Shown: positions 51,581-60,517, counted from the first letter of the stretch. The stretch: 64,000 bases of DNA from M3007 sp031425155 (GCA_031425155.1 JANPIV010000044.1:1-64000), one strand, 5' to 3'. A program made the numbers and translations. Notes: generated from the letters alone by a model not told the origin.

Positions 51581-52036
51581 TCAACGGCTGAACATCTGCA
51601 GGAAAGCCTCTTTCCGGTTGCGGGCCACAGGCAATCGAGTAGCGTTGCTGAGTTCTACCTCGCCTCCATCGCCTTTATTGTAGCGAGTCACAAAATTGAG
51701 GTTGACTAAGTACTGCTTGTGGGTGCGGAAGAATAACCAGCCTTCGAGCACCTGTTCCATGTCTTTCAAGGGGCGGGAGACGACGACTGTCTGACCGCTG
51801 AGGAGATGAACGTAGGTGTAGTTGCCATCAGACGCGCAATAAAGTATCTGCGTAGTATCTACGAACACCAGCCCTTCGAGGCAAGGCAAGGCGATGTTAT
51901 GCAGGTTGATATAGGTAGCGACTGGGTGCTGTTCGCGCAACAGATGCAACTCTGGAAAATGCTTTTTGAGCAAATACTCAAGAGATACGAGGTAGGTGGG
52001 ATCGTCGTCCACTAGTACGATTTTTAGTATTTTCAT
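51581..52036 (-). CDS. LytTR-domain regulator with a deleted receiver domain
   Basis: 151 aa. It starts like a receiver domain (ILKIVLVDDDPTYLVSLEYLLKKHFPEL) but after about 35 residues jumps to the linker and LytTR DNA-binding domain (LVFVDTTQILYCASDGNYTYVHLLSG...FFRTHKQYLVNLNFV). The phospho-acceptor Asp and most of the receiver are missing. It reads as an in-frame internal deletion; the protein may still bind DNA constitutively. Confidence 0.8.
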   Translation of the reverse strand: MKILKIVLVDDDPTYLVSLEYLLKKHFPELHLLREQHPVATYINLHNIALPCLEGLVFVDTTQILYCASDGNYTYVHLLSGQTVVVSRPLKDMEQVLEGWLFFRTHKQYLVNLNFVTRYNKGDGGEVELSNATRLPVARNRKEAFLQMFSR

Positions 52037-52512
52037 GGCAAAAAGGGGAGAAGGTGCTCAATTAATTGGGTTAAAGTTTTAGAGAGGAACAACACTACAG
52101 TTATTTAGTACCAGGAAAAAGGTAAAGTGCCACGCCGAAAATTTATCCTACTAACAAAACGTGCGCCAGTAAAACGGCTGTGGGTATTTGGCCATGGTCC
52201 AAGTACAGGCCAGTACTTTCGTCGGGGGGCTCCCAGACGGTCAAAGGAATTTAAGAGGGGTTGCGCATGGGTTGCGGATTTTGAGCAAAAGTAAATCCTG
52301 TCTTTTTCCTATACGATAATTTTTTTAGGGATTTCGATTTTCCCATCCAACAGCCGAACCGGCCATTCATCCGCCGAATCCCCCCGTGATACATTGGTCG
52401 AGAAGAAGCGCGGCGGACAATGTTATGTTTGGGTAAAGAAACCGAGGGAGCAGGCTGCCCCCCCCGCCTTACATCCAAATTTGCTTCATATTAAAGATCA
52501 GATCATTAAACC
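52037..52512. other. Gene-free gap
   Basis: No convincing gene. It has a run of eight C residues near 52458, a TACTTTTG element on the minus strand near 52285-52292, and GATCAGATC just before the next start. Nothing else is recognised. Confidence 0.4.
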
Positions 52513-53475
52513 ATGAAAGGAAAAGTTTTTCATTTCGCCAATGCCAATGACATTTTATCCACTGGCAGATTCCAAACACCCCGCTTTGACGAGGTAAATG
52601 AGAAATTCCAGGTGCAATTTCAGTATAAATTGAAAAGTGCCCCTTTTTTCCCAACCATAGTACTGAGCACGGTAACGAATATCAAAGGAGGGTTCAATCT
52701 TTCGATACCGACCTTGAACGATGCCTCTGATTGCCAGTTACTGGTCTATCGATTTGAAAACATAAAAATACCGCCCACCAATTTTGAGGTCCCCGTGCCG
52801 AATACCCCCGTCTTCAAGTCAAAGGTTTTTCCCGGCAGCAAGGCGCGCCGGAACCTGAACATCTATTTTTCAAAAATACAAAATGAACTGCTGGACCGGG
52901 GCCGGGGCCCAAACCAAGACAGCATCATCACGCAAGCAGAAGTGGATACAATGGCTAATGGCTCAAAAGACCAGATAAATGGGGCCACTATTAAGTCGTT
53001 GACTGCCACCATCTATGACCAACACATTTGGGTGAATACCCTCGCCAATGCCCAGGGAATTGATGCCGTAGTCACCTTTAAACTCATTCCGGTATCCGAC
53101 ACGTCTTTAAAAGACAACGCTTATCTGGATTTCAATATCGAAGGTTTCGATGTGGATGGGCAAGGCTTTTGGGGAGATCTGTTTCAAATTTGTATAAGCA
53201 AGGACGACATCAAGCGGAAAATAGAAGCAGGTTTCTCCCAAAATATTAGTGGCCTGAACAATGATATTGCCAATGGCATCAAGCAGTTGAACGACTTGGT
53301 GAAGGCGAGCATGGGCATATCGCCCAACATGACCGCCTCTATTGGCAGATTCTCGTATCCAGTGGTCGGGCAAAATACTATACCCATGCCATTTGGACCG
53401 CCAATACAGGTGCCGATCCGGGCGATCAAGCCCGAAATATTTTTGGGATTCCCTGATTTTAGTTTCTACGCGTAG
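52513..53475 (+). CDS. Orphan protein, unknown
   Basis: 320 aa, no signal peptide or membrane helix. Mixed alpha/beta, with a VPVPNTPVFKSKVFPGSKARRN segment in the middle and a hydrophobic aromatic end (FLGFPDFSFYA). No family recognised. First of a run of orphan genes up to 57 kb. Confidence 0.65.
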   Translation: MKGKVFHFANANDILSTGRFQTPRFDEVNEKFQVQFQYKLKSAPFFPTIVLSTVTNIKGGFNLSIPTLNDASDCQLLVYRFENIKIPPTNFEVPVPNTPVFKSKVFPGSKARRNLNIYFSKIQNELLDRGRGPNQDSIITQAEVDTMANGSKDQINGATIKSLTATIYDQHIWVNTLANAQGIDAVVTFKLIPVSDTSLKDNAYLDFNIEGFDVDGQGFWGDLFQICISKDDIKRKIEAGFSQNISGLNNDIANGIKQLNDLVKASMGISPNMTASIGRFSYPVVGQNTIPMPFGPPIQVPIRAIKPEIFLGFPDFSFYA

Positions 53476-53538
53476 TCTGTTTCCATGCGGCTCGAAATGG
53501 GTCCGTTATTCTTTCGACGAAACAAAAATAAATAAAAA

Positions 53539-53691
53539 ATGGAAATAAATAAACCGATGTCTTTGTACCTCCTCAATGGGCAAGTGGAAGTATATGCAAA
53601 GACTTCAACCAATGAAGTGTTTAGAAGTATTTCTTATGATGATGCCAATAGTTGGAATGACTGGAAAAAATTATATCCTGGTGAGTGGTGA
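53539..53691 (+). CDS. Small hypothetical protein
   Basis: A 50-aa open frame: MEINKPMSLYLLNGQVEVY ... DDANSWNDWKKLYPGEW. Balanced amino-acid use and an A-rich upstream stretch suggest it may be real. No family recognised. It lies between two same-strand genes. Confidence 0.4.
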   Translation: MEINKPMSLYLLNGQVEVYAKTSTNEVFRSISYDDANSWNDWKKLYPGEW

Positions 53692-53818
53692 GAATCAACA
53701 AAATATATTCTTGTAGAATACTAAATTTTTAAAGAATTTTAAAAAATAAAGTCATGATAAACGCGCAAGCCGAAAAGCGACCAGAGTAGGCAACAACTCC
53801 TTTTAATTGAAAATTTTC

Positions 53819-54670
53819 ATGAAACACCTCATTAAAAAGGGCCTTCTCGCCCTGATGATTCTAGTAGCGTTCTTGTCCAAAAATACTGCCTTTGCCCAGG
53901 ATTTAGTCCCCTTGTTGCGGTATAATAATGGTACCGATCACCTCTACCAAACCGACCCATACGCCTATGGCGGACCAGAGGCATTCGGCTATTGGTACGA
54001 AGGGTATGAAGGCTATGTGTATAGAACTCCACAACCCGGCACCGTCCCCTTGTACCGCTTTACCAACGACAAAGACCATGCTTATCAATTGGAGCGCAAC
54101 GGGCCGGAGGCTTTCGGGTATAGGTTTGAAGAAATCTGTTGTTATGTCTATCCAAACGGCGGCAATTTCCGCGCCCCCCTGTATAGATATTCCAACGGGA
54201 CGGACAATATGTACCAAACCAGCAAGACCCGGTATGGCGGTCCGGAAGCCTATGGTCATCATTATGTGGGGATCGAAGGGTACGTCAGCACTGATTTTTC
54301 CAGTGTCCAATCCGTGGTACCTTTCATCAACGTACAGCCCTGCCCGGGGCCTGTAAGTTATCAGGATGGCAGTAAGCTGAAAATTACCGGAACCAAATTC
54401 TCAAGCAACGGCAAATTGAAAGGGGAGATTATCGGCCTGCCCAGAACCAGTGCCGGAAAATTCACCTTTGAGGTCACGACGGATGCCCAGGGTGCCTTTC
54501 AGTGGGAGTTTTTTTTCCGGTGGTCGAATTTCAAATTTACGCTGAGTCAGGAACAGAAAAGACTGGGAGGATGGGATATTTACCCCATTTTATACCTAAG
54601 GGATGTAAACCAGAATAAAACTTACGTGGGCGTTATACAAGGCTACGACTGTTTATTGTATCGCCATTGA
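53819..54670 (+). CDS. Exported DUF5648-type repeat protein
   Basis: 283 aa with a signal peptide (GLLALMILVAFLSKNTAFAQD). Three repeats of about 38 residues, LxRYxNGTDHLYQTD...GPEAFGYWYEGYEGYVY, matching the pattern of DUF5648, then a C-terminal beta domain. The family occurs on secreted hydrolases and adhesins. ATG 53819 is preferred over the in-frame TTG at 53807. Confidence 0.75.
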   Translation: MKHLIKKGLLALMILVAFLSKNTAFAQDLVPLLRYNNGTDHLYQTDPYAYGGPEAFGYWYEGYEGYVYRTPQPGTVPLYRFTNDKDHAYQLERNGPEAFGYRFEEICCYVYPNGGNFRAPLYRYSNGTDNMYQTSKTRYGGPEAYGHHYVGIEGYVSTDFSSVQSVVPFINVQPCPGPVSYQDGSKLKITGTKFSSNGKLKGEIIGLPRTSAGKFTFEVTTDAQGAFQWEFFFRWSNFKFTLSQEQKRLGGWDIYPILYLRDVNQNKTYVGVIQGYDCLLYRH

Positions 54671-54767
54671 GAACCTTCTTTTGACTAAATTTGGCAGCCC
54701 GTCTCATTTCCCTTTCCTTTGTGCATTCACTGCAACCTACCGTACCATTTAAGAGCACCCAAAGGAA

Positions 54768-55637
54768 ATGAGCCAATTTGCCGACGCCTTAAAATCGCTG
54801 GTATCCGCCAACCGCCTGAAATTGGCCCTATCCATACTTGCTGATTACTGGAAAGACAAAGATACCGACCGCTACAACCAATGCGTCATGCAGCAGTCCA
54901 CGCTGTTGCGCGTGGAAAAAGAATACGCGCTCGGCATTGTCACCCGCAGCGAGACCAGCCATGTCTTGGCCAAAGTCTGCTATGCAACGCTTGGTCTGGC
55001 TGACGAAGCCAACGTAGCCCTGACCGACGACGCAGCGGCTTGCCAGCGAGCATTGACCATTCAACAGTCGTTCAAGGAGCCGGAAATTTCTGTAAAACCC
55101 GGCGAACGCCCCAAATGGCTGCCCTGGGCGGCCGGATTGGGTGTCCTCGGTTTGTTGTATTTATTTGGCAATAGTCTCAGCAAAGAGACGCCACCCGCCA
55201 CATCGCCCCGCGCAACCCACTCCATAGACACGGCAGTAGTCGTGGAGGCCCTGACCAAAGAGGCCGAACAATACTATGACCAGAACGACTTCGCCCAGGC
55301 CCTGCAATCGGCGAACAAAGCCATTGCCTTACGGCCCGACCGCGGTGCTCTATACAACACCCGCGCCAGCATCCACCTCAAAAAAGGCAATATCGAACTA
55401 GCAGCAGCAGATGCCCGACGCGCTATTATGTTGTCGCCCGACGACTGCTTCGGGTACGCCACCCTGGCCCAGGTCTGCACCAAACAAAACGACCCCGAAG
55501 GGTTTTACCAAAACATCGAAACCTCCTTGAAAAAGCACTGCGAAATATGGAAATATGCCCAGCAGGTTGGCATCGTCGAACACAACGGTGAAAAGCGTTT
55601 TCAGGATTTGATGAAGAACTACCAAGCCACACAATAA
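54768..55637 (+). CDS. Effector-associated-domain / TPR membrane protein
   Basis: 289 aa. Residues 1-75 (LKSLVSANRLKLALSILADYWKDKDTDRYNQCVMQQSTL...YALGIVTRSETSH) fit the effector-associated helical domains of conflict systems. Helix at about residues 109-126. Three TPR units follow (EQYYDQNDFAQALQSANKAIALRPD...). No effector domain is attached, so it may be an adaptor. Confidence 0.65.
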   Translation: MSQFADALKSLVSANRLKLALSILADYWKDKDTDRYNQCVMQQSTLLRVEKEYALGIVTRSETSHVLAKVCYATLGLADEANVALTDDAAACQRALTIQQSFKEPEISVKPGERPKWLPWAAGLGVLGLLYLFGNSLSKETPPATSPRATHSIDTAVVVEALTKEAEQYYDQNDFAQALQSANKAIALRPDRGALYNTRASIHLKKGNIELAAADARRAIMLSPDDCFGYATLAQVCTKQNDPEGFYQNIETSLKKHCEIWKYAQQVGIVEHNGEKRFQDLMKNYQATQ

Positions 55638-55639
55638 AA

Positions 55640-55742
55640 AAATTTGGTAGTGTCACCAATTGAGTGATTAAATATTGCAAGATATTGATTGTCAACGCAG
55701 TGTTCATTTTCATCACTCACAACTTGGCACTACCAAAAATTT
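55640..55742. repeat. Imperfect long inverted repeat
   Basis: AATTTGGTAGTGTCACCAA at the left end pairs imperfectly with TTGGCACTACCAAAAATT at the right, with GAGTGA/TCACTC further in. It fills the gap between the EAD/TPR gene and the CxxCxGxG lipoprotein. Confidence 0.6.
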
Positions 55743-55764
55743 CATTATTTAGAATTCCAACACC

Positions 55765-56604
55765 ATGAAAAAGAACCGTTTTGCATTGCCCCTCTTCCTG
55801 CTCCTTACCTACTGCGCTATCTCTTGTGCGCAGGGAGTCAAACCCACCACCATTGTCCCGGAAAAGGATAAGGGAGAAGTCACTCTTAAAAAGCCATCTT
55901 CGACTAGCCCGAAGACCACTACTCCCCCAGCCCCGGCCAAGAATAAGCCAACCTCCTCCCCTTCTACCACCGAAACCGGTAAGAAAAGAGAACCTGCGAA
56001 AGAGCCCGCCAAACCAGTCGAAGCCAGCAAGAAAGAGCCTGCCAAAGATGTTGCAAAACCTGCCGAGAAAGCAACACCTGCCCCTGCTCCTACCCCGGCC
56101 AAGACGACGGCGACGGAACAACCTCCAAAACCGGCCAGCCTGCCGCCAGCAAAGGCCCTACCCAGCGATGCTTGCGACAAATGCCAGGGCGAAGGTTCCG
56201 TGGTCAAAAAAGTAAAGTGCCAGATATGTGGCGGCGACGGCCGGAAAGACTCGACCATCCCCTGTCAGACCTGCCAGGGCAGTGGGTTTTCCAGCACCGA
56301 AAAGTGCTTTCATTGCAAGGGCCTGACCTATCGGGAAGGCAGCGATAAGTGCTTCAGCTGTAGTGGCACAGGAAAAAAATGGGAATCAGACGAAAAATGT
56401 AATAAATGTGGGGGCGATGGCAAAGTTACGCCCGACCCTTGTTCCTTTTGCAAAGCCACCGGCAAAGCAGAGTGTGATGCTTGTCGGGGAACAGGCACCA
56501 TAAAAACTGGCAAATTAGCCTGCGAAGACTGCCACGGTACCGGCCGTTTCGACGAGCGGGAAAAGTGCAAAGCCTGTAAAGGATCGGGGAAAAAGAAATC
56601 CTGA
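55765..56604 (+). CDS. Lipoprotein with DnaJ-type CxxCxGxG repeats
   Basis: 279 aa. Signal with a Cys (LLLTYCAISCAQG), then about 100 residues rich in Lys, Pro, Ala and Thr, then from residue 135 about nine Cys pairs of the type CxxCxGxG (CDKCQGEGSV, CQICGGDG, CQTCQGSG, CFHCKG, CFSCSGTG, CNKCGGDG, CDACRGTG, CEDCHGTG, CKACKGSG). DnaJ has four such repeats and is cytosolic; an exported protein with about double that number is unusual. Likely zinc-binding. Confidence 0.75.
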   Translation: MKKNRFALPLFLLLTYCAISCAQGVKPTTIVPEKDKGEVTLKKPSSTSPKTTTPPAPAKNKPTSSPSTTETGKKREPAKEPAKPVEASKKEPAKDVAKPAEKATPAPAPTPAKTTATEQPPKPASLPPAKALPSDACDKCQGEGSVVKKVKCQICGGDGRKDSTIPCQTCQGSGFSSTEKCFHCKGLTYREGSDKCFSCSGTGKKWESDEKCNKCGGDGKVTPDPCSFCKATGKAECDACRGTGTIKTGKLACEDCHGTGRFDEREKCKACKGSGKKKS

Positions 56605-56696
56605 CCAACACCACATCAATTATTACTGAAATATATGGCTCTTTGACAATTTTTGTGGTGCAGCCTCATGAAAGTAGCGTATGTCGGCCGATGTAG

Positions 56697-56835
56697 CCAC
56701 CGTATCGAACTGCTGGTCTTTGTTACGCACCAGCGCAATGCCTGGGAGAATATTCTCCATCGCAGCGTCACCCGCGAAGCGGCACTCAGTACGGACTATT
56801 TGCCCATCCTCATTATCCATTCGGATGATGATATG
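56697..56835 (+). pseudogene. 3' remnant of a universal stress protein gene
   Basis: Matches 51409-51547 at 133 of 139 positions. All six differences are third-position and silent, so the source was a functional close homologue. The preceding MKVAYVGRCSH is unrelated. The gap 56605-57038 otherwise holds a terminator. Confidence 0.85.
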
Positions 56836-56885
56836 CCCTGAATATTAAGATATAACGACCAAAATCTTTCGCAAGGTGCCGTTCA

Positions 56886-56918
56886 CCCCGTTGGAAATCA
56901 GTTTTCCAGCGGGGTTTT
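56886..56918 (+). terminator. Hairpin terminator
   Basis: CCCCGTTGGAAA pairs with TTTCCAGCGGGG (one wobble) and is followed by TTTT. Confidence 0.7.
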
Positions 56919-56972
56919 CTGCCTTCCTGGGCCAGGGAAAGGTCGGTATGTGGTTTTTGTTATAAAGAGAAC

Positions 56973-56980
56973 TATCTTTG
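56973..56980 (+). promoter_or_regulatory. TAnnTTTG -7 element for the TPR/secG genes
   Basis: TATCTTTG, exact consensus, 59 nt before the ATG at 57039. An in-frame GTG at 56988 would be almost at the predicted transcript start, so the ATG is preferred. Confidence 0.55.
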
Positions 56981-57038
56981 TACCAGGGTGTTAGGCGAAA
57001 AATATTTCAAACCGCCGGAAACATACCCACTTTTGCTT

Positions 57039-57845
57039 ATGACGCAAGAGCGATTTCTTAAGTTGTTGGATAATCCGGCTTTGCTCACTACCATCTCCTA
57101 CGAGGAGATGAAGACGCTGGCCATTGCCTATCCTTACGCTCATAATTTGCGTACACTGCTGGCCATAAAGGCCCAGCAAACCAATCACCATGAGGCAAGC
57201 CGCACCCTGGCTGCTGCTGCCGCTTATGGTCTCGACCGTACGCGACTTTTTGTATTGGTCGCTCCGAAAATATTAGCCCCGCAACGCCTTACCGCTATCC
57301 GGGAAGAAGTACTGGAACTAAAACCCATCGAAACCGTGCAACGCGAACTGGAAGCCCTGGCACCAATCACCCGGGAAGAACGACCCGCGCCGCCACGTTC
57401 CGCGCTATCCGTTCCGCTACCTCCGCCCAGCCAACCTGATGCAAATCCTTCGCCGGAGATTGCCCTGGATTTCAGCCAGCCTTTGCCAATAGTGATTCAA
57501 CCGCCAGCCCCTCGGTCTGCTCCATCGCCGCCACAACCTTTTGGTACCTGGTTGGGCCAATTCCAACTTCCTGTTTTGGAGCCGCGTAAAACCAAATCTG
57601 CCGCAGTGCCGGTGGCACCCGCGCCAGTTCCAAAACCCGAACCGGCTCCGAAAACGAGTGTGGCCCACAGTTTGGCTGAACGCAGCGTAGCCGAAAATAA
57701 AGACGTGCTCTCCGAAACATTGGCTAAACTCTACGCCCAGCAAGGGCACCGGGAAAAAGCAATTACAATGTATCAACGATTAAGCTTGGCGTTTCCTGAG
57801 AAAAGTGCGTACTTTGCCGCCGAAATTGAAAAACTTAAAAATTAA
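57039..57845 (+). CDS. Proline-rich protein with C-terminal TPR
   Basis: About 268 aa. A helical N-terminus (TQERFLKLLDNPALLTTISYEEMKTLAIAYPYAHNLRTLLAIKA), a Pro/Ala-rich middle (about residues 125-215), and a C-terminal TPR-like hairpin (LAKLYAQQGHREKAITMYQRLSLAFPEKSAYFAAEIEKL). Genes of this build often precede secG in Bacteroidota; function unknown. Confidence 0.75.
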   Translation: MTQERFLKLLDNPALLTTISYEEMKTLAIAYPYAHNLRTLLAIKAQQTNHHEASRTLAAAAAYGLDRTRLFVLVAPKILAPQRLTAIREEVLELKPIETVQRELEALAPITREERPAPPRSALSVPLPPPSQPDANPSPEIALDFSQPLPIVIQPPAPRSAPSPPQPFGTWLGQFQLPVLEPRKTKSAAVPVAPAPVPKPEPAPKTSVAHSLAERSVAENKDVLSETLAKLYAQQGHREKAITMYQRLSLAFPEKSAYFAAEIEKLKN

Positions 57846-57851
57846 ACAACC

Positions 57852-58127
57852 ATGTTATCCACCCTTGCGGTATTCATTGCCATTATCAGCATCGTGTTGA
57901 TCGCGGCTATCCTGGTGCAGAATTCTAAAGGCGGCGGGCTGGATGCCTCCTTCGGCGGTCAGGCCCAACAACTTTTCGGCGCAGCGCGCTCCACTGATTT
58001 TATTGAAAAAGCCACCTGGGTGCTGGCAGGTACCCTGATGGTACTTTGCGTAGTAGCTGTACTGACGGTGGGTACCGGTGCTGGCGCTACGCCCGACGCT
58101 ATTCCGTTGCAAACGCCGGGCAGCTAA
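57852..58127 (+). CDS. secG: Protein translocase subunit SecG
   Basis: 91 aa, two membrane helices, with the SecG loop ILVQNSKGGGLDASFGGQAQQLFGAARSTDFIEKATW. Auxiliary subunit of SecYEG. Six nt behind the TPR gene. Confidence 0.95.
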   Translation: MLSTLAVFIAIISIVLIAAILVQNSKGGGLDASFGGQAQQLFGAARSTDFIEKATWVLAGTLMVLCVVAVLTVGTGAGATPDAIPLQTPGS

Positions 58128-58175
58128 TCGCTTCCGCTTTTTCTTTTATTGGTCGGCGGAGACGCTTACTACGGC

Positions 58176-58209
58176 AGAAGCCCTTTCCGAACGTTCGGAA
58201 AGGGCTTCT
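58176..58209. terminator. 34-bp perfect palindrome
   Basis: AGAAGCCCTTTCCGAAC followed directly by its complement. Probably a bidirectional terminator after secG, though no T-run follows. Confidence 0.6.
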
Positions 58210-58329
58210 CGTTTGGCGGTAAGCCAGCCCTGCAGAAATATTGGTTAGGAACGCTGTCGAAATAAAGGTTCACAAAACGCAAGGGGCAGCACCCCAAAAT
58301 ATTGGTAGCAAAATGCTCTAAAATGAGCA

Positions 58330-58375
58330 GGAGGTGCAGCGCACCGAAATGAGCATTGCGGTGCGCTGCACCTCC
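58330..58375. repeat. Long GC-rich hairpin
   Basis: GGAGGTGCAGCGCACCG pairs perfectly over 17 bp with 58359-58375 around a 12-nt loop. Together with 58176-58209 it fills the gene-free gap 58128-58474. Only one copy is seen in this window. Confidence 0.75.
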
Positions 58376-58474
58376 CAACCATCTTTACTCGTCAAAACTA
58401 CCAACATTTCGCCGCTCTGCGGCTTCCTGAATGCTGGACACTGAAAGGGCAAATGGTGTGGATAAACCTGTTCC

Positions 58475-59293
58475 TTAATGGTCAAACTGCTCCAGTTTCA
58501 TATTATGAATCACGGCAATCAGTTTTTCTCCATATTTGTTGTCCGTGGCGTAGCCCGCCTCCGCCAGGCCGCTGGCCCAGCCCCGATAGTCATCCTTACC
58601 GAGTTTGAAGAGTGGCGCGTAGCGTTTGGTATTTTTCAAAAACTGGCTATGCGCCCGAAAACTTCCCCAGGCATTGTTATATTTTATAAAAAAATCCTTA
58701 TGTGAGTCGTCGGTGAAATTCACGCAATGGCCCTTGTGGCATTGTTTGGAAAAACACTTCACGCCGAAGTGATTGTTGGTTTTTTGCGCCAACGGACTTT
58801 CTCCGGCATCGCTTTCCAGCAAGCCCTGGGCTAGAATAATGCTGGCTGGAATGCCAAACTTGTGCATCTCGGCCACGGCTACCGGGGCAAACCGCTCCAC
58901 ATAATCCTGGCACTTGGTCAGTCTCTGGCGTGCTTCCGTGGCCGCTATGCTATTGCGCAAGGCGAAAGCCGGATCAACGGCAAGTGTTGAATTATGCAGC
59001 TTACCGGCAGGCAACGTTACGTGTTTGGCCGCCGGTTCTTGGGAGGACGGCAGGGAAGTGGAGGCCAAACCAAATAAAGAGGCACTCGTGCGTCGCGCAA
59101 CTACCTGTTCAGCAACATTTTCTCCAAATGGTGAAAAAGTAATGGCAATCTTATCATTCCAGACCAAATAGGTCAGGGCAGTTAGAATAAGTAGTTTCCA
59201 GACCAGGGATTCCTGTTTTACTGAAACATCAGTAGAAGTAGGGGCAGTTGCCCGATTATAATATTGGCTGTGGGAGTGTTGGTAAGTGGCCAT
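58475..59293 (-). CDS. Glucosaminidase-domain muramidase
   Basis: 272 aa. A membrane anchor near residues 29-47, a linker, then a GH73 glucosaminidase domain: VAEMHKFGIPASIILAQGLLESDAGESPLAQKTNNHFGVKC with the catalytic Glu in LLESDAG, then GWASGLAEAGYATDNKYGEKLI. Cuts peptidoglycan glycan strands. The start MATYQHSHSQYY is preferred over an upstream in-frame ATG at 59377. Confidence 0.9.
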   Translation of the reverse strand: MATYQHSHSQYYNRATAPTSTDVSVKQESLVWKLLILTALTYLVWNDKIAITFSPFGENVAEQVVARRTSASLFGLASTSLPSSQEPAAKHVTLPAGKLHNSTLAVDPAFALRNSIAATEARQRLTKCQDYVERFAPVAVAEMHKFGIPASIILAQGLLESDAGESPLAQKTNNHFGVKCFSKQCHKGHCVNFTDDSHKDFFIKYNNAWGSFRAHSQFLKNTKRYAPLFKLGKDDYRGWASGLAEAGYATDNKYGEKLIAVIHNMKLEQFDH

Positions 59294-59658
59294 AACAATG
59301 GAGATAAATGGTGAGCGGCGGGGAAGAGGATAAAATTCTACCACAAAGTAAAACAAGTTGTTTCTATAAAACAACAAAAAGTTTTAATAAAAATATTTAA
59401 AAACCTTTTATTTTACATAAATTGCTGGCAATCAAGCACATTTTTGCTTTTGATAATAATAACATTCTGCGTTTCTGCCAGGCTTAATATATTGCACGTG
59501 GCAATAAGAGCGTGTAAACTTTACTTAAAATCAACAACCCGCATTTTACGTGATTTTTATGCCGGAAAATCTATTTTTGCACCCGACCTTTGCTTCGTGT
59601 ACTTTTTACAAGTAGTCTCTTCACCTTCTTTCTTACTGTTGTCATTTTACACCTGCCC
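59294..59658. other. Divergent intergenic region
   Basis: AT-rich gap between the muramidase and the kinase, which point away from each other. The only clear signal is TATTTTTG at 59572-59579, a -7 match for the kinase gene. No gene or box pair is seen. Confidence 0.45.
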
Positions 59659-60510
59659 ATGATTATCATTGCCGACTGCGGCTCCACAAAATGCGATTGG
59701 TTGCTTACCCGCGGCGGACGCGATCAGCAACTGGAAAACACCGTCGGGTTCAGCCCGTTTTTTCATACTACGGCGGAAATCACCGACATACTCAACACGC
59801 AGTTGCTGCCTAAAGTAGAAGCAAGTGAGGTAAGTGAGGTGTATTTCTACGGCACGGGTGTCCACGATGAACATCGGGCGGAGATCGTCGCTGCTGCTAT
59901 ACGCAGTGTTTTTCCCAACGCCAAAATAGAGGTGGAGCATGATCTGTTGGCTGCGGCCCGGGCTACCTGTGGCCGTAATCCCGGTATTGCCTGTATCCTC
60001 GGTACTGGCTCCAACAGCTGCTATTATGACGGTACCCAAATCCTGGACAATGTACCTTCGCTGGGTTGGCTGTTGGGCGATGAGGGCAGTGGCACCCATT
60101 TGGGCAAGGCCCTGTTGCGGGCAAAATTCTACCGCGAGTTGCCCGCCGATCTAAATATTGCCTTTGATGAAGCCCACCCGGAAGGACAGGATGCGATCAA
60201 AGATAAGGTGTATGAAAAAGGGGCCAATTCATATTTGGCTACCTTTACCCAGTTTTTAGGAGAAAATCTGTCGCATCCATTTATTCAGTATCTGGTGGCT
60301 GGTTGCCTCAACCAATTTCTGGATCGTCATGTTTTAAAATACAGTGGTCACAAAAATGTACCCGTGCATTTTGTGGGTTCTATTGCCCACCATTTTCAGG
60401 AAGTACTGGCTAAAAGCATGGATGAGCGTCAATTAAAACTTGGTGTTGTGGTACGAAAACCCATCTATCCCCTGGCCGATTATCACGTACAACCATCTGC
60501 CGACCAATAG
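59659..60510 (+). CDS. BadF/BadG-type N-acetylglucosamine kinase
   Basis: 283 aa. ASKHA ATPase fold: phosphate-1 motif MIIIADCGSTKCDWLL, then GIACILGTGSNSCYYDG and GWLLGDEGSGTHLGKALL. Similar Bacteroidota proteins are annotated as GlcNAc kinase-like; the exact sugar is not proven. The start is set by ADCGSTK. Confidence 0.88.
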   Translation: MIIIADCGSTKCDWLLTRGGRDQQLENTVGFSPFFHTTAEITDILNTQLLPKVEASEVSEVYFYGTGVHDEHRAEIVAAAIRSVFPNAKIEVEHDLLAAARATCGRNPGIACILGTGSNSCYYDGTQILDNVPSLGWLLGDEGSGTHLGKALLRAKFYRELPADLNIAFDEAHPEGQDAIKDKVYEKGANSYLATFTQFLGENLSHPFIQYLVAGCLNQFLDRHVLKYSGHKNVPVHFVGSIAHHFQEVLAKSMDERQLKLGVVVRKPIYPLADYHVQPSADQ

Positions 60511-60517
60511 GAATTTG

